Program-made: the position numbers and the translations under genes
Shown here: piece by piece, positions 34,590-42,386 of the stretch
Position numbering within the stretch: position 1 is the stretch's first letter
Layout: the number at the start of each line of letters is the position of its first letter
Assembly: GCF_016862275.1 (NCBI RefSeq)
Contig: NZ_BOMQ01000079.1
Span: 1 to 64,000, forward strand
From: Actinoplanes nipponensis
GTDB lineage: Bacteria > Actinomycetota > Actinomycetes > Mycobacteriales > Micromonosporaceae
Direction: 5' to 3'
Length of the DNA: 64,000 nt
Notes under the pieces: generated by a model
Told to the model about the DNA's origin: nothing
Seen by the model: the letters and a program-made list of their open reading frames with translations, nothing else
Databases searched by the model: none

Positions 34590-36665
34590 ATGAGCGGTGG
34601 TGTGCGGCGAGCTGTGGTCCCGGTGCTCTCGGTGCTGGCGTTGATGCTGGCCGGCGTGCCCGCGGCGGCTCCGGCCGCGGCGGCCCCGCCCGGCGGCGAC
34701 CCGGAGCATCCCTGGCGGATGCGGCACTGGCCGCAGACCCAGCCGTGGCAGCGCGACCAGCCGGCCGCCCGGATCGCGGCGGCGGGCGCCCCGCGACCGG
34801 TCGACCCGCAGCGCTACGAGCTGCCCGACACGATGACCTGGGACGACTACCGCGCCGTGCCCGGCGCCGACTGGGCCGACCCGGCGGTGCCCGGCTCGGT
34901 GCGCACCTTCCGCGGCGCGCTGGTGCTGGCCGACTTCGCCAACCAGCCGTTCGTGGTGACCCAGCCGGCCCACTCCACCGTCTTCGGCAACCCGTCCACC
35001 GTGCACGACCTGCCGCGGGCCGACGTGCCCGCCTTCTACCGCGACTTCCTCAACCGGCCCGGCGGACTGAACCGCGGCCACACCATCCACGAGTACTGGA
35101 TGGAGGACTCGGGCGGCCGCTACGGCATCGAGCTGGGCGCGTTCGGCGTCTACCGGATGCCGGCCAAGAGCCACGAGTACGGCATCGAGAACTCCATGCA
35201 GCGCGGCCTGGGCTGCCCGGCCGGGGACACCTGCGGCCGGGACCTGCGCGCCGACGCGCGGGCCGCCTGGCTGGCCGACGTCGGCGCGGACGAGGCCGCG
35301 CGGTACGACTTCGTCTTCTTCCTCGCCGCCGGGCAGGACGAGTCGTCCACCTGGCAGGAGTTCGGCCCGATGAAGTTCACCACCCGCGACGAGGTCACCG
35401 ACGCGTTCGGGCCGCCCGACGAGACGCTGCCCAACTGGAACGCGACCCGCTACGTCGACTGGACCTCCTGGCAGGCCTCGGCGACGATCTGGCCCAACGC
35501 CGCCAACGGCAGCTCGGTGCAGGCGGAGAGCTCGGGCATGTCCACCTACGCGCACGAGTTCAGCCACATCCTGGGCGTGGGGGACAACTACAACAACCCG
35601 TACTCGGTGCCCGCGCGGCGTGACTACAGCGGCCCGTGGGAGATGCTCAGCCGGGGCACGTTCAACGGTCCCGGCGGCCCGCACAGCCGCTGGCTGATCC
35701 CGGGCACCGCCGGCTCGTCCATGGGCGCCCAGCACATGCTGCGCAACAAGCTCAAGCTCGGCATCGTCGACGAGGACGCGGTGCTGCGGCTCTCCCGTGA
35801 CGCGCTGACCGATTCCGGCGTGGTGGTGGCCAGGGTGACGGCCCGCACGGTGGAGCGGGGCCTGGCCGGGATCACCGTGACGCTGGACGGCGGCGACCGG
35901 AGCCCGGCGTGCGACCCGGCCGCCGACCCGTACTGCGACGGCGGCCGGTACGACGACTACACCGTCGAGGTGGTCGACCGGATGGGCTTCGACTCGTTCA
36001 CCCCCGACTCCGGCGTGCTGCTGGCCAAGACCAAGAAGGCCGACGCGGCGCCGTTCATCTGGACCGTCGACGCCAACCCGCAGGACATCGACAAGGTCGA
36101 CTTCGTGCGGCCGGACGGCACCCCGCAGAAGATGACCATCGGCGACTACCGGCAGCTGTCCGACGCGCTGTTCCACGCCGGCACCGGCTCGGGCAGCGAG
36201 TTCGAGTACGCCGACACCGCCAACGGCCTGCACTTCTACATCCTGGACCGCAAGCGCGACCGGGCCGGGGTGCTGTCCTACACGGTCGCGGTCCGCTCGC
36301 TGGCCGGCGCCGGCCCGCACACCCGTGGCGTCACGGCCACCCGGGCGACCGCGCGGGTCGCCTCCTCCGGCTGGGCCCGCTGCCGCATCCCGGTGCGCAA
36401 CACCGGCCGCACCGCCCCGGCCCCGGCGACGCCCCCGGGCGCGAGCGCCGGCCTGGACGTCTACCGGATCTCGGCGGCCGCCCGCGCCGGATGGACGGCC
36501 TGGCTGCCCCGCGAGGTCACCGCCGTGCCCAACGGCCGTACCGCCGCGGTGGACGTCTACGTCCAGCGTCCGGCCGGCACACGGCGCGGCACGACGGTGG
36601 CGGTCACGGTCACCTCGGAGAGCAACCCGGCCGCCACCGCCACCACGTCCTGCCGGGTGCGGTGA
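34590..36665 (+). CDS. Secreted M6-family metalloprotease
   Basis: 691 aa from ATG at 34590, nine bases after GGGGAGG; earlier in-frame ATGs abut the ribosome site. A signal peptide is present (VRRAVVPVLSVLALMLAGVPAAAPAAAA). The peptidase M6-like domain includes VRTFRGALVLADFANQPF, NRGHTIHEYWMEDSGGRYGIEL and the zinc motif STYAHEFSHILGVGDNYNNP (HEFSH at about 330). WEMLSRGTFNGPGG is typical of the immune-inhibitor-A/M6 group. The C-terminal 110 residues form a beta-rich module (SSGWARCRIPVRNTGRT ... TVTSESNPAATATTSCRVR) with a cysteine pair, similar to NPCBM-associated or alpha-galactosidase-like domains. It is likely an extracellular protease. Confidence 0.88.
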   Translation: MSGGVRRAVVPVLSVLALMLAGVPAAAPAAAAPPGGDPEHPWRMRHWPQTQPWQRDQPAARIAAAGAPRPVDPQRYELPDTMTWDDYRAVPGADWADPAVPGSVRTFRGALVLADFANQPFVVTQPAHSTVFGNPSTVHDLPRADVPAFYRDFLNRPGGLNRGHTIHEYWMEDSGGRYGIELGAFGVYRMPAKSHEYGIENSMQRGLGCPAGDTCGRDLRADARAAWLADVGADEAARYDFVFFLAAGQDESSTWQEFGPMKFTTRDEVTDAFGPPDETLPNWNATRYVDWTSWQASATIWPNAANGSSVQAESSGMSTYAHEFSHILGVGDNYNNPYSVPARRDYSGPWEMLSRGTFNGPGGPHSRWLIPGTAGSSMGAQHMLRNKLKLGIVDEDAVLRLSRDALTDSGVVVARVTARTVERGLAGITVTLDGGDRSPACDPAADPYCDGGRYDDYTVEVVDRMGFDSFTPDSGVLLAKTKKADAAPFIWTVDANPQDIDKVDFVRPDGTPQKMTIGDYRQLSDALFHAGTGSGSEFEYADTANGLHFYILDRKRDRAGVLSYTVAVRSLAGAGPHTRGVTATRATARVASSGWARCRIPVRNTGRTAPAPATPPGASAGLDVYRISAAARAGWTAWLPREVTAVPNGRTAAVDVYVQRPAGTRRGTTVAVTVTSESNPAATATTSCRVR

Positions 36666-36680
36666 CCGGGCCGCCCGCGC

Positions 36681-37295
36681 TCACCCGAACCGGGCCAGCG
36701 ACAGCAGGGCGAAACCCACCGCGGCCAGCGGTACGGCGAGCAGCAGCGCGACCACCCGCCGCCGCCCCGTCCCGGCCACGAGCACGGTGACGACCACGCC
36801 GAGCGCGACGTCGATGAGCGCCGGCCACACCGGCTCACTGCCGTACCGGGGATCGCCGATGCGGCGCGCGAGCAAGGCCGCCTCGGCGACCAGCACGGCC
36901 GCCGGCATGGCCGCCGCCGCGGCCTGCCACGGTCCCGGCCGCCGCGCCGCGACCCCGGCCCCGCCGAACACCACGCCCGCGACCACGGCGCATCCCATCC
37001 ACAGCAGCGCCACCGTGTCGACCATGTTCGCGACGTCGTCGTGCTGGATCAGCGCCGCGGCCAGGTGGTAGCTCGGCACGGCGACGACCAGCAGGACGAC
37101 CGCCGCGGCGATGCCCCGCGCCCAGCCCCACCGCCCCCGGTAGGTGAAGAGGAAGGCGGCCACCGCCCACACCGCCAGGGAATTGCCCAGCCCGCCGAAC
37201 GGGAACGGGACGTACTTGATCCAGACGAAGTCCAGCACCCCGAGCAGCACGCCGCCGATCAGGGCGGCCGGGGCGGCGTACCGGTTGATCATCAC
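36681..37295 (-). CDS. DUF6518-like multi-pass membrane protein
   Basis: 204 aa starting at either of two adjacent ATGs (37295 or 37292). Six hydrophobic helices are visible, beginning with YAAPAALIGGVLLGVLDFVW. The pattern GGLGNSLAVWAVAAFLF ... AVPSYHLAAALI resembles DUF6518 proteins of actinomycetes. Function is unknown. It is convergent with the M6 protease gene (16-bp gap) and divergent from the VOC gene. Confidence 0.75.
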   Translation of the reverse strand: MMINRYAAPAALIGGVLLGVLDFVWIKYVPFPFGGLGNSLAVWAVAAFLFTYRGRWGWARGIAAAVVLLVVAVPSYHLAAALIQHDDVANMVDTVALLWMGCAVVAGVVFGGAGVAARRPGPWQAAAAAMPAAVLVAEAALLARRIGDPRYGSEPVWPALIDVALGVVVTVLVAGTGRRRVVALLLAVPLAAVGFALLSLARFG

Positions 37296-37422
37296 CTGCG
37301 CAGCCTAGGCACGCGGCCGGCGCCGCGGATCGCTCTGCCGGCCGGAACCGCCCGGCCCGTGATCGGCCGAAAGTCGCAGGGCCGACGTGTCCGGATCGCG
37401 GCGGCTCGTTCGTCGTAGGAGC

Positions 37423-37803
37423 ATGACCTCCGACCTGATCCGCCTCAGTGCCGTCACCCTCGACTGTCCCGACGCGGGCGCCCTGGCCCGGTTCTACGCC
37501 TGCGTGATCGGCGGGGCGGTGACCTGCCTGGGCGCCCAGTGGGCCACCGTCCAGGGCCCGAACGGCCGCCTCGACTTCCAGACCGTGCCCGGCTACACGC
37601 CGCCGGCCTGGCCCGACCCCACGTCGTCGATCATGATGCACCTCGACTTCCTCGTCACCGACCGGGCCGCCGCCGAGGCGCGCGTGCTGGCCGCCGGGGC
37701 CGTGAAGGCCGACTTCCAGCCCAACGGCGGCCAGTGCTTCGTCTACGCCGACCCGGCCGGCCATCCCTTCTGCCTGACCACCTGGGACGGGGTTCAGCGC
37801 TGA
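37423..37803 (+). CDS. VOC-family (glyoxalase/dioxygenase-like) protein
   Basis: 126 aa from ATG at 37423 with TAGGAG just upstream. It has the paired beta-alpha-beta-beta-beta layout of vicinal-oxygen-chelate proteins (LSAVTLDCPDAGALARFYACVIGG ... MMHLDFLVTDRAAAEARVLAAGA ... CFVYADPAGHPFCLTTW). Metal-ligand positions are partly kept (His in MMHLDF). The substrate is unknown; many are fosmidomycin/bleomycin-like binding or small-molecule enzymes. Its 3' end overlaps the 3' end of the solute-binding gene by 10 bp on the opposite strand. Confidence 0.85.
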   Translation: MTSDLIRLSAVTLDCPDAGALARFYACVIGGAVTCLGAQWATVQGPNGRLDFQTVPGYTPPAWPDPTSSIMMHLDFLVTDRAAAEARVLAAGAVKADFQPNGGQCFVYADPAGHPFCLTTWDGVQR

Positions 37804-39080
37804 GGGACCCGGCCCTGCGAGACGGCGTTGCGCAGGTCGGCGGCGAAGGCGTCCGGATCCCGGGTCCGGATGTAGGTCGACACCGCGTCGTAGAAGCCCT
37901 CCTGGAACTCCGGGCTCATGGACTCGCCGTGGGTGATCGACAGCAGCACCGGCGTGCTCCAGAACGTCCTGGACGCGTTCTGCTGGTAGGGCGACAGCCC
38001 GGAGACGTCGATGGTCCGCAGCACCGGGATCGAGCCCTTGGCCCGGTGGAACGCCACCTGGGTGGCCGGGTCGCTGATCGCGGACAGGAACGCCAGCGCG
38101 TTCCTGGCGTTCTCGGCCCGGGTGGCGGCGACGAAGACGTCGACCACGGCGAGGAAGCTGTCGCCGGTGCCGGGGAACGCCACGCCGGCGAAGTTCGTGC
38201 CCTCCGCGGCGCCACCGGCGGCGAGCTCGCCGTACGCCGAGTCGTTCATGGACTCGTACGCGCAGCCGCCCGCCGCCAGCTTCTTGGTGGCCGCATCCCA
38301 GGTCAGGCCGTTCGCCTCGGGGTCGGCGTAGGTGAGCAGCTCGCCGAACGCGCGCAGCGCCGAGGCGACCTTGCCGCCGCGCCAGTCGAGGCGGTCCGCG
38401 GTCAGGTCCGCCCAGCCCCGCGCGCCGATCGTGCTGAGCAGGACGTTCTCGAACAGCTCGACGGTGGTGAACGGGTCCCGGCCGCCCAGGCACAGCGGGG
38501 TGGCCCCGGTCGCCTTGACCTTCTTCAGGTCGGCCAGGAACGTGTCGAGCTGGTAGCCGGCCGTGGGTGGGGCGACACCGGCGCGGGCCAGCACCGCCGG
38601 GTTGAACCAGAGCACGTTGCTGCGGTGGGCGCCGGTCGGCACCCCGTACGGCTTGCCGTCGCGGCGCAGCGACCGCAGGATCGTCGGCTGCAGGGCGGCG
38701 TCCAGGCCCTCGGCGGCGAAGACCGACGAGACGTCGCGGACGACGCCGCGCCGGGCGTACCCCTGCACCGAGGCGCCGTTGAAGGTCTGCCACACGTCGG
38801 GCGGGTCGTTGCGTTGCAGCCGCTTGGCCAGCGTCACGATCGCCTGCGAGCCGGCGCCGCCGGCGACCGCCCCGTTGACCGCGTCGACGTCGGGGTGGGC
38901 CCGGCGGAAGGTGGCCAGGACGGCGTCGAGCGCGGCGGCCTCCGACCCGGAGGTCCACCAGGAGACGACCTCGAGCTTCTTGGTGTCGGTGGTGGCGCTG
39001 GTCGGCTCGTCGCCGCCGCAGCCGCCCACCGCGAGCAGGAGCAGCGCGACGGCCGCCGCCGCGGCCCGGCGGGCGCTCAT
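37794..39080 (-). CDS. ABC-type sugar-binding lipoprotein (family 1)
   Basis: 428 aa from ATG at 39080, overlapping the MFS stop (ATGA). The lipoprotein signal is clear: SARRAAAAAVALLLLAVGGCGG, lipobox VGGC. The mature part has family-1 extracellular solute-binding features (KKLEVVSWWTSGSEAAALDAVLATFRRAHPDV ... NDPPDVWQTFNGASVQGYARRG ... VPTGAHRSNVLWFNPAVLARAG). It is therefore most likely a sugar or oligosaccharide receptor. No ABC permease or ATPase gene is next to it; instead it is coupled to an MFS carrier, which is unusual. Either it uses ABC components encoded elsewhere or it hands substrate to the MFS protein. Confidence 0.88.
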   Translation of the reverse strand: MSARRAAAAAVALLLLAVGGCGGDEPTSATTDTKKLEVVSWWTSGSEAAALDAVLATFRRAHPDVDAVNGAVAGGAGSQAIVTLAKRLQRNDPPDVWQTFNGASVQGYARRGVVRDVSSVFAAEGLDAALQPTILRSLRRDGKPYGVPTGAHRSNVLWFNPAVLARAGVAPPTAGYQLDTFLADLKKVKATGATPLCLGGRDPFTTVELFENVLLSTIGARGWADLTADRLDWRGGKVASALRAFGELLTYADPEANGLTWDAATKKLAAGGCAYESMNDSAYGELAAGGAAEGTNFAGVAFPGTGDSFLAVVDVFVAATRAENARNALAFLSAISDPATQVAFHRAKGSIPVLRTIDVSGLSPYQQNASRTFWSTPVLLSITHGESMSPEFQEGFYDAVSTYIRTRDPDAFAADLRNAVSQGRVPQR

Positions 39081-40417
39081 GCCGCGCTCCCGGCGGTGCG
39101 CGGTTCGCTGGGCGCGCTGCGCAGGTCGTAGAGCGCGTAGAGCCCGACGACGGCGAAGCAGGCGGCCGGGACGATGAACGAGATCGCCGGGCTGGTCCGG
39201 TCGACCAGCCAGCCCTGCACGACCGGCATGATCGCGCCGCCCACGATCGCCATCACCAGCCCGGCCGCGCCGAACTTGGTGGCCGGGCCGAGGCCCTTGA
39301 GGGCCACGCCGTAGATGGTGGGGAACATCAGCGACAGCGAGAACGACAGCATGACCACGGCGATGACCCCGGCCATGTTGGGGCTGACCATGGCGAAGAC
39401 GCACAGCACGATGGCCAGGGCGGCGAGCACGGCGAGCACCCAGGTCGCCCGGACCCGGCCGATGACCCAGGTCATCAGGAACCGGGAGGCCAGGAAGACC
39501 AGCAGGCTCAGCTGCAGGTAGAAGCCGCCCTTCTCCAGGCTGCCGCCGAGCGCCTGCTGCACGTACTGGATCAGGTAGGTCCACGCGCAGACCTGGGCGG
39601 CGACGTTGAAGAACTGGGCGATGACGCCGTACCGGTAGCGTTTGTGGCGCCAGAGCACCCCGAACAGGGCGCGGGTGCCGCCCTCGTGCGGCTCGGCGTC
39701 GGGGAACTCCTCGACGATCGGCGGCGCCTTCTGGCTGGCGATCGCCACGGCGATGAGCACGAGCACGAAGGCCAGCCCGAGGTAGGGCGCCATCACCGCG
39801 CCGAGCTCGCCGGCCCGGATGGTGTGCAGCTGGGCCGGGGTCAGCGACGCGATGTCCACCGGGTCGGCCAGCTTGGGCAGGATCAGCGTCGAGGCGAGCA
39901 GCACGCCGATGTTCGTGCCGACCGGGTTGAACGCCTGGGCCAGGTTCAGCCGCCGGGTCGCGGTCGCCTCCGGGCCCAGCGAGAGCACGTACGGGTTGGC
40001 CGAGGTCTCCAGGATCGAGCAGCCGGCGGCCATCGCGAACAGGGCCACCAGGAACGCCTCGTACGTCATGATCTTGCTGGCCGGGTAGAACGAGAACGCG
40101 CCGACGGCCGCCAGGCCCAGCCCGGTCAGGATCCCGATCTTGTAGCCGAAGCGCTGGTTGATGAAGGCCGCGGGCAGCGCCAGCAGGAAGTACGCGCCGA
40201 AGTAGGCCAGCTGCACCAGCGAGGCCTGGAACGTGCTCATCTCGAAGATGCGTTTGAAGCCGGCCACCATCGGTGTGGTCAGGTCCTGGGCCACGCCCCA
40301 GGCGGTGAAGCAGCCGATGAGGGCGATGAACAGCAGCACCATCCCGCCGCCGAGCAGCGGCGGGCTCTTGACTGCTTCGGTCTCGTCCGCGATCGGCGGG
40401 GGAGCAATGCTGGCCAT
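39077..40417 (-). CDS. FucP-family sugar:H+ symporter (MFS)
   Basis: 446 aa from ATG at 40417 with GGAAGGA eight bases upstream. It has twelve hydrophobic helices. FIALIGCFTAWGVAQDLTTPMVAGFKRIFEMSTFQASLVQLAYFGAYF and LPAAFINQRFGYKIG, GCSILETSANPYVLSLGPEATATRRLNLAQAFNPVGTNIG are hallmarks of the FucP/glucose-galactose transporter group (TC 2.A.1.7). L-fucose, galactose or glucose are possible substrates. Four-bp overlap with the downstream binding-protein gene indicates a shared mRNA. Confidence 0.92.
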   Translation of the reverse strand: MASIAPPPIADETEAVKSPPLLGGGMVLLFIALIGCFTAWGVAQDLTTPMVAGFKRIFEMSTFQASLVQLAYFGAYFLLALPAAFINQRFGYKIGILTGLGLAAVGAFSFYPASKIMTYEAFLVALFAMAAGCSILETSANPYVLSLGPEATATRRLNLAQAFNPVGTNIGVLLASTLILPKLADPVDIASLTPAQLHTIRAGELGAVMAPYLGLAFVLVLIAVAIASQKAPPIVEEFPDAEPHEGGTRALFGVLWRHKRYRYGVIAQFFNVAAQVCAWTYLIQYVQQALGGSLEKGGFYLQLSLLVFLASRFLMTWVIGRVRATWVLAVLAALAIVLCVFAMVSPNMAGVIAVVMLSFSLSLMFPTIYGVALKGLGPATKFGAAGLVMAIVGGAIMPVVQGWLVDRTSPAISFIVPAACFAVVGLYALYDLRSAPSEPRTAGSAA

Positions 40418-40553
40418 CTGCGGGTCCTTCCGCCGCGGCGGGGACACCTCGCAAGATCGCGGAGGGTGACCTGCCGATTACGGCGACGCTACTCCGCCCA
40501 TCCATCGAAGGAAACCACTGGGTGTAGCGTGCGGGGCGGAAGGGTGCGTGGTC

Positions 40554-41042
40554 ATGGAGTTCGACGTCACCATCGAGATCCCCCAGGGAACGCGGAACAA
40601 ATACGTCTTCGATCACGTGGCGCGCCGCCTGCGCCTGGACCGGACGCTGTTCACCGCGACGCAGTATCCGGCCGACTACGGCTTCATCGACGGCACGTGG
40701 ACCCCGGAGCGGGATGCCCTCGACGCGCTGGTCCTGGTCCGCCAGCCCACCTTCCCCGGGTGCGTGATCCGGTGCCGGCCGATCGGCATGTTCCGGATGA
40801 GCGACGAGCACGGCCCCACCCCGAAGGTGATCTGCGTGCCCACCGCCGACGTCCGGCTCCAGGACCTGCGCGACATCACCGACCTGGACGCCTTCCTGCA
40901 GCTGGAGATCCAGCACTTCTTCGAGATCTACAAGGCCATCGAGCCCGGCAAGAGCGTCGACGTGGGCGGCGAGCGGTGGGCGGGCCGCGCCGACGCGGAG
41001 GCGCGGATACGGGCGGCGTTCCCGGCTCACGAGCCGACGTAG
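40554..41042 (+). CDS. ppa: Diverged soluble inorganic pyrophosphatase
   Basis: 162 aa from ATG at 40554 (GGAAGGG upstream). The fold is that of family-I pyrophosphatase: MEFDVTIEIPQGTRNKY, YPADYGFIDGTW, CVIRCRPIGMFRMSDEHG, HFFEIYKAIEPGKSVDV. Several metal and catalytic positions differ from E. coli PPase by my alignment. Glu31 is Val18 (KYV instead of KYE), Asp65 is Glu52 (ERDALD instead of DGDPxD) and Asp102 is Thr89 (DEHGPTPK). Asp67, Asp70, Asp97 and Lys104 equivalents remain. It may be a weak or specialised paralogue; a canonical ppa is expected elsewhere. It overlaps the convergent UbiA gene by 16 bp. Confidence 0.82.
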   Translation: MEFDVTIEIPQGTRNKYVFDHVARRLRLDRTLFTATQYPADYGFIDGTWTPERDALDALVLVRQPTFPGCVIRCRPIGMFRMSDEHGPTPKVICVPTADVRLQDLRDITDLDAFLQLEIQHFFEIYKAIEPGKSVDVGGERWAGRADAEARIRAAFPAHEPT

Positions 41043-41911
41043 GCCAGCGCGAAACCGACGGTCGGCACCCCGAAGAGCAGAGAGACCAGCGCCAGCCGGG
41101 TGATCGTCGGGCGCCGGGTGAGGATCGCGTACGCGGCCAGCAGCACCGGCGCCATCACCAGCTGCGCGGTCAGCGTGGACCGTGGCACCAGCACGCCGAG
41201 CCAGGCGCACACCAGCGACACCGCCAGCGCCGAGCCCCACAACGCGATCCCGAGCCGGTACGCGAACCGGGCCCCGAACCGCACCGCGAAGGTGGTGTCC
41301 CCGGCCCCGGCGTCGGCGGCCAGGTCGGTCACCGTCGTCGGCAGGTACAGCGCGGCGGCGAACAGCAGCCCGATGAGCCCGAACGGCCACGGGAACTCCC
41401 ACGGCGTACGGGTGATCGCCCACCCGGCCGCCGGCGACACCACCCCGACGACCACCGCGTTGACCGCGACGTCCCAGCCGGGCCGCGTCTTGAGCCGCAG
41501 CGGCGGCACGCTGTAGGCCCACCCCAGCAGCAGCACCCCGGCCACACCGAGCACGAACAACGGCCCGACCAGCAGGGCGCTGAGGACCGCGGCGGCCGCG
41601 ATCACGACGTACCACCGCCGCAGCCGCTCGGCCGGGACCGCCCCGGTGACCAGGGGCGCGGTGGCCTTGCGCGGGTTGGCCCGGTCGCTGCGCAGATCGT
41701 GCAGGTCGTTCTGGGCGAGCACCGCGCCCCAGACGAGCGGGCCGAGCACGAGCAGCGCGACCAGCGCGCGGGGCACGTCGGCGCGAGCGGGCAGCCAGGC
41801 GTGTCCGGCCAGGACGGTGCCCAGGTAGGCGGGCACCCAGGAGACGGGCCAGAACCAGGGCCGGGACACCAGCACGAGCAGGGTGGCGGGGCGGTCGCGC
41901 ACGGCGGTCAT
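41027..41911 (-). CDS. UbiA-family prenyltransferase
   Basis: 294 aa with eight to nine hydrophobic helices. The two Asp-rich motifs that bind magnesium-prenyl diphosphate are present: NDLHDLRSDRAN at residues about 68-79 and DLAADAGAGDTTFAVRFG near 195-212. The family condenses prenyl diphosphates with aromatic or other acceptors in the membrane (quinone, heme, decaprenyl-phosphoribose synthesis). The acceptor is not evident. The neighbouring pyrophosphatase gene points towards it, and prenyl transfer releases pyrophosphate. Confidence 0.9.
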   Translation of the reverse strand: MTAVRDRPATLLVLVSRPWFWPVSWVPAYLGTVLAGHAWLPARADVPRALVALLVLGPLVWGAVLAQNDLHDLRSDRANPRKATAPLVTGAVPAERLRRWYVVIAAAAVLSALLVGPLFVLGVAGVLLLGWAYSVPPLRLKTRPGWDVAVNAVVVGVVSPAAGWAITRTPWEFPWPFGLIGLLFAAALYLPTTVTDLAADAGAGDTTFAVRFGARFAYRLGIALWGSALAVSLVCAWLGVLVPRSTLTAQLVMAPVLLAAYAILTRRPTITRLALVSLLFGVPTVGFALAYVGS

Positions 41912-41963
41912 ACCCGGGATCGTCCAACTGGGCGGCTGTGGAGTCGCTGAGAACGGGCCCGGC

Positions 41964-42278
41964 TCAGTGCGCGCGTCCGGCGCGCTCGACGACCGCGTGC
42001 CGCGGCCGGCGCGGATCGGTCGTCTGGTGGAACGCGCGCATGCCGCTGCTCAGCACGACGCCCCCGTCCGGCACGCCCCGCACCCACCAGTGCGGCTGGG
42101 GGATCGGCTGCCGGCAGGTCTCGCACCACCACCGCCACGTCGCCTGGCGCCGCGCGGGCCACTCCCGGTGCACGCGGATGCGCAGGTCCGGCACGCTGTC
42201 CGGGGCCCAGCGCATGGCGTCCTCGCTCAGGGAGACGTCCTGCAGCACGTTGTCGATCAGGTCCAGCACGTCGCGCAT
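41964..42278 (-). CDS. Small hypothetical protein with a CxxC motif
   Basis: 104 aa if started at ATG 42278 (MRDVLDLIDNVLQDVSLSEDAMRWAPD); the ribosome site is weak and GTG three codons in is possible. The middle contains a Trp/Cys-rich stretch, ATWRWWCETCRQPIPQPHWWVRG, that resembles half of a zinc ribbon. I do not recognise the family. It is divergent from the STAND regulator and separated by about 100 bp, so both could share a control region. Confidence 0.65.
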   Translation of the reverse strand: MRDVLDLIDNVLQDVSLSEDAMRWAPDSVPDLRIRVHREWPARRQATWRWWCETCRQPIPQPHWWVRGVPDGGVVLSSGMRAFHQTTDPRRPRHAVVERAGRAH

Positions 42279-42330
42279 CCCGCCATGCTCGCACCGGGGC
42301 CGCCTTGATCTGAAGCGGTGCGTCCGGGGG

Positions 42331-42360
42331 CCGACAGCAGGTCCGCCCGGTGGGTAGAAT
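42331..42360 (+). promoter_or_regulatory. Candidate promoter of the STAND regulator gene
   Basis: A -35-like CCGACA (42331-42336) and a -10-like TAGAAT (42355-42360) are spaced by 18 bp, close to the housekeeping consensus. The predicted start point near 42367 would give a very short leader before the ATGs at 42375 and 42387. Confidence 0.45.
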
Positions 42361-42386
42361 TCGGACAGACCGTGATGCGGGGGGTG

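Noticed and set aside
37794..41927. One long minus-strand frame of 1377 codons that would fuse several genes
   Set aside because: Only the last 428 codons (binding lipoprotein from 39080) are meaningful. Upstream the frame is out of register with the MFS and UbiA genes, which have their own starts.
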